Positions 55,403 through 62,466 of a stretch of DNA of 64,000 nt are shown piece after piece (the stretch's first letter is position 1; the number at the start of each line of letters is the position of its first letter). The notes below the pieces were generated by a model. The model made no database searches. It saw nothing but the letters and a program-made list of their open reading frames with translations, and was not told where the DNA came from. Both the position numbers and the translations under genes were made by a program. Origin of the DNA: Bosea sp. (in: a-proteobacteria) (lineage in GTDB: Bacteria; Pseudomonadota; Alphaproteobacteria; Rhizobiales; Beijerinckiaceae); contig NZ_JAMLIX010000002.1 in NCBI RefSeq assembly GCF_023953965.1, positions 806,001 to 870,000 of the forward strand. The letters are read 5' to 3'.

Positions 55403-57169
55403 TCAATATCCGTTTTCCGTCAGCAGGCGGCTGGTTTCGCGCAGCTGATGGCGGATCCGGTTCATGCGGCGAAGCAGGCCGACGCGCGCGAACCGGTAGG
55501 CGTCGCTTTCGGGCGAAAGCTTGCCGAGCGTGAGGGCCGGGCCCAGCGAGGGCAGGGCACGGCTGCCCAGCGCCGGGTCGTGGTGGAAATCGGATCCGGC
55601 CTGGTACAGCACCGGGTTCAGGAGGCGGGAAATCCGCAGGAAGAGGCGGTTCGTGCGCGCGCTTTTGCTGTTGTCGGCAGCGTCGGCGCGGGCGCCGGCA
55701 TGCAGCGCCTCGAGCCTTGCCTTCAACGAGCGGGTCTCTTCGGCGAGTTCGGCGATCGGCAGATGCTTTCCCGCCGCCTCCTCGAACTCCCGCAGGCTGT
55801 CGAGGTAGTCGCCCGTGATCGCGGCCGGCTCGAAAGGCAGGATATCGGCGCTCGAGAGACCCATGAGGATCGTCGCATAGAGCCTGGCATCCTGGCTGAG
55901 CACCTCCGGCGAATATTTGTCGAAGGTCTCGTGCTCGGAATGCCACCACCAGGCTCCGCCGGAGCCGCCGACGTTCAGGTCGCGGTTCTCGTCCTCGGGG
56001 GTCAGCATCGAATAGACCGCCAGCGACGTGACGCCGACGCCCCAGAAGGACTGATCGCCCGCGCGCGAGGGGCGGGTCGGGCTGACGTATTTGTCCTTGC
56101 GCTTGCCGAGCGCGAGCTGGGCATTCGAGGAGTTGAGGGTGGTCCAGCCGGTGACGTCCTTGGTGGTGCCCTCGTTATAGGCCGAGAGTTCCGCCATCTG
56201 GTGGCGCGGCACGTAGACGGTCGCGCCCTTCACGCCGGGGCTGTCGATATTGAAATAGGTGATCGCGTTCTCATGCAGGTCATGGAAGAACGTGTCGGCA
56301 TACCAGGTCGAGCCAGAATAGCGGCCATGGGAATGCCCCGGCCACCAGGCGAAACGCAGCCCGTGCCGAAGCTTGCCCTCGAATTGCTTGAGGACGCGCG
56401 CGAGCTCCAGTACGCAGGCATCGCCCGTGATGTTGTCGGTCGAGCCGTCGAACCACGAGCAGTAATGCGCGCCGACCAGCGAGAACAGCGGCTCCTCGCC
56501 CTTGATCTCCGCGACCGGCAGGCGAACGCTGCGCCAGCCTTCGAAGACGTCGGTGACGATGGTGGCCTCGACCCGGCCCTTGGCGAGGTCGGCGAGGATG
56601 CGGTCGCCATCGGTCTTGCTGATCGAGACCAGGTACAGGCGCGGAATATCCCTGGTCTGGTCGAATTCAGGCGTGCCCCAGACCGGCGTGATCGTCATCT
56701 TGTGGCGCTGCTTGCCGGCGGACATGCAGATCATGCCCTTGGCGCCCCTGGCGGCGGCGACGACCGAATTGCCGGGCGAGGGCAGCTTGGTGACGAGCAC
56801 GATCTTGCCGGCGACGTCCTTACCTTCGTATTCGGCTTCCGTGCCCGATCCGACGAGGACGACCTCGGCCGTGAAGCCGCCTTCCGGGGTGGACGAGCCG
56901 AAGGCGACGCCGACGCAGGGTATGTCGTAGCCGGCGGAGCCGCCGACCCGCAGCGCGGCCGAGCGCGGATAGGACAGGTAGGAATCGAACCGGTGCACGA
57001 CCGGCTCATAGCCATATTCGCGCAGCTTGCCGGTAATGTAGTCGCAAGCCTTTTCTTCTTCCGCCGAGCCTGAGACCTTCTCTCCGAGCGAGCAGAGATA
57101 GGCCACGGTCTCGGTCAGGGCTTCAGGCGAGACCAGATCGCGCGCGGAGGCCTGGAGGGTCTTGTTCAT
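55403..57169 (-). CDS. M28-like zinc peptidase with altered active site (A)
   Basis: A 588-residue cytosolic protein with M28 aminopeptidase fold and an inserted PA-like domain (about residues 100–200: EYEGKDVAGKIVLVTKLPSP). The first metal segment reads LVGAHYCSWFDGSTDNITG, where M28 normally has H-x-D; here it is H-Y-C. The usual E-E-x-G-L-x-G-S segment is WWPGHSHGRYSGSTWYAD near residue 278, lacking both Glu. WWWHSEHETFDK supplies the last His. A helical C-terminal domain follows. ATG 57169 has AGGAGCGATACC upstream. It is in one unit with the oxidoreductase. Whether it is a peptidase is uncertain. Confidence 0.85.
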   Translation of the reverse strand: MNKTLQASARDLVSPEALTETVAYLCSLGEKVSGSAEEEKACDYITGKLREYGYEPVVHRFDSYLSYPRSAALRVGGSAGYDIPCVGVAFGSSTPEGGFTAEVVLVGSGTEAEYEGKDVAGKIVLVTKLPSPGNSVVAAARGAKGMICMSAGKQRHKMTITPVWGTPEFDQTRDIPRLYLVSISKTDGDRILADLAKGRVEATIVTDVFEGWRSVRLPVAEIKGEEPLFSLVGAHYCSWFDGSTDNITGDACVLELARVLKQFEGKLRHGLRFAWWPGHSHGRYSGSTWYADTFFHDLHENAITYFNIDSPGVKGATVYVPRHQMAELSAYNEGTTKDVTGWTTLNSSNAQLALGKRKDKYVSPTRPSRAGDQSFWGVGVTSLAVYSMLTPEDENRDLNVGGSGGAWWWHSEHETFDKYSPEVLSQDARLYATILMGLSSADILPFEPAAITGDYLDSLREFEEAAGKHLPIAELAEETRSLKARLEALHAGARADAADNSKSARTNRLFLRISRLLNPVLYQAGSDFHHDPALGSRALPSLGPALTLGKLSPESDAYRFARVGLLRRMNRIRHQLRETSRLLTENGY

Positions 57170-57198
57170 GGTATCGCTCCTGTAGTGCGGGCGGGAGA

Positions 57199-58200
57199 TC
57201 ACGCATCGAGCGAGCGCACGGCGAGCATCACCTTGCGGATGCCGGCGCCGGCCTCGATCATCTCGTGGGCTGCGGCGACATCGTCGAAGGCGAATATGGC
57301 GGGTTCGGGAGCCTTCAGGAGATCGCGCGACAGCAGGGCGGAAATATCGCGCACTGCGGCGGCGCGGCGCTCCTCGGACAGGTGCCGGCCCTGCACGGTG
57401 TGGAGCGTCACGCCCTTGGCGGCGACGGCGTAATAGTCCACCACGGGCTTGGGAACGCGGGTGGACGAATAGCTGGCGATGATTCCGTTCATGCGGATCG
57501 CGCCGATATCCGCGGCGAGGTTCTCGCCCAGATCGACCTCGACGATCCGATCCACGCCCAGGCCGCCGGTGAGATCGCGCACCTTCGCGACGAAATCCGG
57601 ATCGCGGTAATCCAGGACCTCGTCGGCGCCGCATGCGCGCGCGATGCCGGCCTTCTCGGGGGTGCTGGCCGATGCGATCACGCGCGCGCCGCTCCAGCGG
57701 GCGAACTGGATCGCGAACTGGCCGACCGCGCCCGCGCCCGCATGCACCAGGACCCACTGGCCGGCGACGGTGCCGTCGCGCAGCACGGCCGTATGGGCGG
57801 TGATGGCGGGAACGCCCAGCGAGGCGCCGGTGCTGAGCGGGACGTTGTCCGGAAGCGGCACCGCATGGGCGGCGTTCACCACCGCGAATTCGGCAGCCGT
57901 GCCGCCGCCGGGGCGGGCGGCGTCGGCGCGGAAGGTCCAGACGCGCTGGCCCAGCCGCGAGGCGGGAACGCCGGGGCCGACCTTCTCGATGAAGCCGGCG
58001 CCATCGGCATGGGGCACGACCTTCTCGGCGTAGAGGGGGTTTCCGGTCCAGCCGGAGCGCGCCTTGACGTCATGCGGGTTGGCCCCGGAGGCATGAACGC
58101 GGACGAGCACCTGGTTGGGGCCGGGCTCCGGTATCGCCATCTCGCCCACGATCATGACCTCGCGCGCAGGGCCGTTGCGCTCATACCAGGCCGCCTTCAT
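57199..58200 (-). CDS. MDR-family NAD(P)H-dependent oxidoreductase (quinone-reductase type)
   Basis: A 333-residue medium-chain reductase. The N-terminal GroES-like domain has VLVRVHASGANPHDVKARSG. The nucleotide loop is LVHAGAGAVGQFAIQFARWS near residue 150. The structural zinc Cys cluster is absent, placing it with zeta-crystallin-like quinone reductases. ATG 58200 follows AGAGGGACGATGAG. It is the first gene of the unit with M28-A and lies downstream of the site at 58248–58261. Confidence 0.9.
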   Translation of the reverse strand: MKAAWYERNGPAREVMIVGEMAIPEPGPNQVLVRVHASGANPHDVKARSGWTGNPLYAEKVVPHADGAGFIEKVGPGVPASRLGQRVWTFRADAARPGGGTAAEFAVVNAAHAVPLPDNVPLSTGASLGVPAITAHTAVLRDGTVAGQWVLVHAGAGAVGQFAIQFARWSGARVIASASTPEKAGIARACGADEVLDYRDPDFVAKVRDLTGGLGVDRIVEVDLGENLAADIGAIRMNGIIASYSSTRVPKPVVDYYAVAAKGVTLHTVQGRHLSEERRAAAVRDISALLSRDLLKAPEPAIFAFDDVAAAHEMIEAGAGIRKVMLAVRSLDA

Positions 58201-58247
58201 CTCATCGTCCCTCTGGAGATCTGCCCGTCTGCTGCACTCGCAGATGA

Positions 58248-58261
58248 ATACAAATGTATAC
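58248..58261. promoter_or_regulatory. Candidate GntR operator, site 2
   Basis: ATACA–AA–TGTAT followed by AC gives a palindrome containing TGTATAC, 48 bases before the oxidoreductase start. The same TGTATAC core occurs at 60927–60933. Confidence 0.5.
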
Positions 58262-58357
58262 GGACAATACTCATGAAGCGCCTGCGCCGGCAATCTCTTT
58301 CTGGTACTTTCAGGAAACTGTCGCGCTGCGGAACGATCGGCCGCTGGCGGGAGCGGC

Positions 58358-59056
58358 TCAGTTGTCGGCGGCGGCTGTCCGGCTGTCCTGCCAGGATGAG
58401 GCGAACATCATGTTCGCGCGCGTCATATGGGCCTGGCGGATGTGCTTGCGGGCGAGCAGCTCGGCCAGATCCTGGTCGCGGCTCTCGATCGCCTCCAGCA
58501 TCGCCATATGCTCCTGCTTCGCGACCGGAAGGCGACCGGGTGCCTGGAACGTCGTGCCCGGCAGGAGGGCGAGCGAGTTCGCGAGCTGGTTCAGCGCCAG
58601 GGCGAGATACTGGTTATGCGCCGCGTCGTGGATCGCCTGATGGAACACTGTGTTGAAATCGGCGTAGCGGGCAGGCTCGACGATGTTGGCCGAGGATTCC
58701 AGCGCCTGGCGCAGGATGGCGAGCTCTTCCTTCGTCGCGAATTGCGCGGCAAGCCGGGCGGCGGCCCCTTCCAGGACTTCGCGCAGGGCGTAGATCTCAC
58801 GGACCTGCTGCTTGCTGAGCTCGATCACCATCACGCCGCGCGATGGCGCGATGGTGACAAGTCCTTCCGAGATCAGGCGACGGATGGCATCGCGGATCGG
58901 CGTCCGGCTCACGTTGAGTTGCTGGGCGAGATCGGCCTCCAGCAGCCGCTGCCCGGGCTTTATGTCCCCGCGCCGAAGACCGGCGCGGATCTGGCCATAG
59001 ACGTAATCCGAGCGGGATTGGCCTGTGGTGTTCGAACGTGCCGCGCGTCCCGCCAT
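58358..59056 (-). CDS. GntR-family regulator, FCD type
   Basis: A 232-residue regulator. The winged helix reads PGQRLLEADLAQQLNVSRTP followed by IRDAIRRLISEGLV. The C-terminal FCD domain has REVLEGAAARLAAQFAT, DFNTVFHQAIHDAAHNQYLA and HMAMLEAIESRDQDLAELLA, which hold the usual Asp/His metal or ligand residues. ATG 59056 is preferred; TTG 59065 lies nearer to AGGGAG. FCD regulators often repress catabolic genes until an acid ligand binds, fitting the surrounding module. Confidence 0.94.
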   Translation of the reverse strand: MAGRAARSNTTGQSRSDYVYGQIRAGLRRGDIKPGQRLLEADLAQQLNVSRTPIRDAIRRLISEGLVTIAPSRGVMVIELSKQQVREIYALREVLEGAAARLAAQFATKEELAILRQALESSANIVEPARYADFNTVFHQAIHDAAHNQYLALALNQLANSLALLPGTTFQAPGRLPVAKQEHMAMLEAIESRDQDLAELLARKHIRQAHMTRANMMFASSWQDSRTAAADN

Positions 59057-59080
59057 TATATGCAAGTCTCCCTGGTCTGA

Positions 59081-59122
59081 CCTAACCGGTCTTCTCTGAA
59101 TGGGTTAGGAGCACTTGTACAC
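59081..59122. promoter_or_regulatory. Inverted repeat and possible operator upstream of gntR
   Basis: CCTAACC (59081–59087) and GGTTAGG (59103–59109) form a perfect inverted repeat with 15 bases between, 25 bases upstream of the regulator start. TTGTACAC (59115–59122) nearby resembles the TGTATAC sites. Confidence 0.5.
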
Positions 59123-59174
59123 GGTGACTTGACGTCTCCAAAACAGCCTTATCGACAAAGGCCGGACGCGTGGA

Positions 59175-60860
59175 TCAAAGCTGCGCCTCCAGCGCCTCGT
59201 TGGCTGCGTCGAGGGCGTGAACCATCCGGTTGACGCCGCGAATGGCGCTGACCCTCTGGAACTGCCAGCCATCCGAGCCTTTCGGAAGGCCGGCCAGCGC
59301 ACGGACGGCTTGCAGAACCGGCCAGCCCGGCTGCGGCAGCGCGGGGTCGTGCACGAAGCGGTCGCCCTTGGTCGAATCCATCGGCACGAGCGCGCGAGAG
59401 ACCTTGAGGATCGCGGCGTTCATCGCGGCAAGGCCCGCTGCGTCCGCCGCGGCGGCCTTGGCTTTCAGCGCCGCCATGTTTTCGCGCAACTTCATGGCTC
59501 CGGCCCGAACCACCGACAGGTCGACCGCATCGCCGAGCTTGTCGAGCTCGGCCAGGAGGTCGTCGGCGTGAATCGTATAGTCCAGCGGTACCAGGGGATC
59601 GGTCAGCAGGCGCCAGACGACATGGGCGAAGACCTTGGTGTCGCGGACGAGATTGGCCTCGTCGATCTTGTCGAGCGTGTCCTCGGCGGTGTGCCACCAC
59701 CAGCCGAGATGCATATGGGCCTTTTCGCCCGGCGAAGGGGCATGGTGGCTGAGGCTGCCGAACATGGCCGGAATGCCGACGCCCCAGAAGGATTCATCGC
59801 CCTGGCGGCCCAGCCTCTTGCCGGCGTAGTCCTGGCCCGCCTCGGCCTTGATCGCGTCGGTCGCGATGCCCCGCAGCTCGGCGTTCGAACCGCTGTTGGT
59901 CAGCACATTGGCGCCCTTGCCGCCGGTCGAGTCGACGTTCACATGGGCGACGCAGCGCTTGTCGAGCTCGCGCCATTTCGCATCCGCATACCAGGCCGAA
60001 CCCGAATAGCGCCCATGCGAGTGGCCCGACCAGAAGCACAGCCGCAGGCCGCGTTTCCATTCCTCGCGATGCGCCTGCGCGAGGCGGGCGACCTCGATGA
60101 TGGTGGCATTGGCGGTGCCGTTATCCATCACCCCATGATACCAGGTATCGATATGGCCCGAGAACATCACGAACGGGTCGTCGGGGGCCGCGTTCGGCGC
60201 ATCCAGCTCGGCGACGAGAATCGGCGTTTCGGTCCATTTCGTGTCGACCTCGGCGAAGAGCGTGACGCCGCCGGTCTTGCCTGCCGCGATGCGCTGCTTC
60301 AGCATCTCTCCGTCGGCGCCCGAGACCGTGACGATCACCGTGCTCGGCATCAGGCCGATCGTTTCCGCCGACGGGCTGCCCCAGACCGGCGAAATGCACA
60401 TCTCGTGCAGCATGTCGCCGGGCGTGATATGAATCTGGCCCGCGGCGCCGGCCTGTGAGGACAGCCAGGCCTGCGGCGGCTTGGCGATGCCTTCGATCAC
60501 CACGATTTTCCCGGTGACGTCCTTGCCCTTGAAGTCCTCGGCGTTGCCATTGCCCAGATAGATGAGCTCTCCCGCGGTTCCGGTCGCGGGCGACCGGGCC
60601 GAGTGGGACTGCGTGATGCAGCCGAGAACCTTGCCATCGACCTCGACACGGGCCCGGCCGGGGAGGCTGATATAGGCCTCATGGACGATCATCTCGGTGC
60701 GCCAGCCCATCTTGTCGAGCACCGAGCGCACGTGGTCGAAGCTTTCACGCTCTTCCGGCGTACCCGAGAGCTTGACCCATTTCGCCAGAGAGCGAACCGT
60801 CTTCATCAGAGCGGCGCCGTCAACTTGAGCAGCCAGCGTGGCGGGCGAGGTCTGAGGCAT
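59175..60860 (-). CDS. M28-like zinc peptidase with altered active site (B)
   Basis: A 561-residue protein related to M28-A. The first metal segment is VMFSGHIDTWYHGVMDNGTA, with H-x-D and the bridging Asp intact. The catalytic-Glu segment is again replaced: CFWSGHSHGRYSGSAWYAD near residue 280. LGWWWHTAEDTLDKID gives the last His. A PA-like domain (FKGKDVTGKIVVIEG) is inserted. ATG 60860 follows AAAGGAAATCGCG; ATG 60878 is an alternative. It is transcribed divergently from the enolase-superfamily gene. Confidence 0.87.
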   Translation of the reverse strand: MPQTSPATLAAQVDGAALMKTVRSLAKWVKLSGTPEERESFDHVRSVLDKMGWRTEMIVHEAYISLPGRARVEVDGKVLGCITQSHSARSPATGTAGELIYLGNGNAEDFKGKDVTGKIVVIEGIAKPPQAWLSSQAGAAGQIHITPGDMLHEMCISPVWGSPSAETIGLMPSTVIVTVSGADGEMLKQRIAAGKTGGVTLFAEVDTKWTETPILVAELDAPNAAPDDPFVMFSGHIDTWYHGVMDNGTANATIIEVARLAQAHREEWKRGLRLCFWSGHSHGRYSGSAWYADAKWRELDKRCVAHVNVDSTGGKGANVLTNSGSNAELRGIATDAIKAEAGQDYAGKRLGRQGDESFWGVGIPAMFGSLSHHAPSPGEKAHMHLGWWWHTAEDTLDKIDEANLVRDTKVFAHVVWRLLTDPLVPLDYTIHADDLLAELDKLGDAVDLSVVRAGAMKLRENMAALKAKAAAADAAGLAAMNAAILKVSRALVPMDSTKGDRFVHDPALPQPGWPVLQAVRALAGLPKGSDGWQFQRVSAIRGVNRMVHALDAANEALEAQL

Positions 60861-61241
60861 CGCGATTTCCTTTGTCATCGTCTTGCTAGGCAGTGTAGCG
60901 GCTTGACAGTCTCTATTGAATTTATTTGTATACATGTAGATGCATTCGATCAATACAACTCTGCGCCGCTTGGCAAAGCAGAGCGAGGACGAGGGCCGAT
61001 GCAGGTGGCTGAGTTGGGCGGCCGGGCCGGTGGATGGCTCTCCGGCGGCATAGTCCATGTCGTGCCCGTAGCGCCCGGGAGGCGGGCGGCGGGCTGGAGG
61101 CGCCTCCAGCCCTTCGCGCTGTGGAAGAGCTGACCGCCTCCGCCGCTTGACTGCCGGAATGGAACGGCCTTGACGCCAGACTTCGCTCCTGGGGCGCAAG
61201 CGGCGTTTGACGGTGCGGTAAGGCTCGAGGAGGGCGTCCAG
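60861..61241. promoter_or_regulatory. Divergent promoter region with GntR-type site
   Basis: TTGACA (60903–60908), 17 bases, then TTGTAT (60926–60931) form a good plus-strand promoter. TGTATACA (60927–60934) and TACATGTA (60931–60938) are overlapping palindromes covering the -10. The plus-strand leader to 61242 is about 300 bases with no supported gene. Confidence 0.55.
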
Positions 61242-62333
61242 ATGGAATTTGCAATAACGTCGATGACCGTCCGGCTTTACGACACGGTCTCGCGCGATCC
61301 TCTGACGACTTCGCTTCATGCAGGCGACACGCGCCAATCCTACGTCATCCTGAAGCTCGTGACCGAAGGCGGCCATACCGGCTATGGAGAGGCGCCTTCC
61401 GTGCCGTTCATAACCGGCGAGACGTCGGATACGATGGTGATCGCGCTGCGCGATCATCTCGTGCCCGCGCTGATCGGCCACGACATTCGCGACATGCGCG
61501 GCCTGCACGAGGCGATGCGCCGGGTCTTCCCCCATGGCAACCGCGCCGCTTTCTCCGCAGTCGACATCGCCGCCCATGATGCGCTCGGGCGCGCCCTGGG
61601 CGTGCCGGTTTCGGTGTTGCTCGGCGGCGTGCCCGGAGGGCCTGTCGCGACGTCGCGCGCCATCGGCACCGGGCCTGTGCCGGATATGGTTGCGGCGGCG
61701 CGGCGCAATATCGAGGCCGGCTACACGACGATCAAGGTCAAGGTGGGGAGCGATGCGGAGCGGGAGCTTGCAGCGCTGCGCGCCATTCGCGAGGAGAACG
61801 GACCGGATTTCCGCCTGAAGATCGATGCCAATCAGGGCTGGACCGCCGGCGAGGCCCTGCGCTTCCTCGACAAGGCCGCGCGCCACGACGTATTCGTGGT
61901 CGAGCAGCCTTTGGCCGCGGGCGATATCGCGGGTCATGCGGATCTCAGGCGCCGTTCGAGCATCCCGGTCATGCTCGACGAATCCATCCATGGACCGGAT
62001 GACGCGTTTCGCGCCATCGCGGCCGGCGCCTGCGATTACATCAACATCAAGCTGCCGAAGGCTGGCGGGCTCTATCCCGCCGCGCAGATCGCCGCCATCG
62101 CGGCGGCGGCGGGCGTCGTCTGCCAGATCGGCTCTCTCTCGACCACGATCGGCACCGCGGCCGCGATCCATCTGATCCACGCGCATCCGGTGATCGCCCT
62201 GCCCGAGATCAACTGGCCGGACCGTCTCGCGCGGAATCCGGCCGAAGGTTTCGTGCTGCAGCGCGGCCTTGCCTCGATCCCGGAGGAAGCGGGGCTGGGC
62301 GTGGCCGTCGCAATGGACATGGAACACGCCTAG
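61242..62333 (+). CDS. Enolase-superfamily enzyme, muconate-lactonizing/epimerase subgroup
   Basis: A 363-residue enzyme. The catalytic K-x-K is in TTIKVKVGSDAE near residue 163; metal ligands lie in LKIDANQGW, VVEQP and MLDES; the opposite Lys is in YINIKLPKAGG. This is the Lys/Lys pattern of the muconate cycloisomerase, N-succinyl amino acid racemase and dipeptide epimerase group. The C-terminal D-x-D of canonical dipeptide epimerases is not seen (PEINWPDRL), so the substrate is open. ATG 61242 follows GAGGAGGGCG; the frame runs upstream to TTG 61170. Its TAG stop is the first three bases of the repeat at 62331. Confidence 0.88.
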   Translation: MEFAITSMTVRLYDTVSRDPLTTSLHAGDTRQSYVILKLVTEGGHTGYGEAPSVPFITGETSDTMVIALRDHLVPALIGHDIRDMRGLHEAMRRVFPHGNRAAFSAVDIAAHDALGRALGVPVSVLLGGVPGGPVATSRAIGTGPVPDMVAAARRNIEAGYTTIKVKVGSDAERELAALRAIREENGPDFRLKIDANQGWTAGEALRFLDKAARHDVFVVEQPLAAGDIAGHADLRRRSSIPVMLDESIHGPDDAFRAIAAGACDYINIKLPKAGGLYPAAQIAAIAAAAGVVCQIGSLSTTIGTAAAIHLIHAHPVIALPEINWPDRLARNPAEGFVLQRGLASIPEEAGLGVAVAMDMEHA

Positions 62334-62438
62334 AGCATCGGATACGAAGAGCGGAATCGGCTTTTCAAAAAAAATCAGATGCTAAAACAATGAGATAGAT
62401 CATCGTGACCGCGTCCGGCAGGACGCGCGACGATCTAG
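62331..62438. repeat. Dispersed double-hairpin repeat, copy 2
   Basis: A 108-base unit with the same architecture as copy 1 at 10728–10833, bounded by TAG at both ends. The shared linker ACAATGAGATAGATCATCG and the core GCGTCCGG-AGGACGCGCGA are nearly identical; hairpin 1 is more degraded. It separates the enolase-superfamily gene from the CocE-like gene by inserting exactly at the stop codon. Confidence 0.88.
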
Positions 62439-62466
62439 GCTGCAAGGCCGGTGGAAGGGGTATCGT

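Noticed and set aside
60861..62327. Upstream extension of the M28-B frame giving a 1050-residue protein
   Set aside because: The extension is antisense to the enolase-superfamily gene and crosses a promoter region; AAAGGAAATCGCG at 60860 marks the real start.
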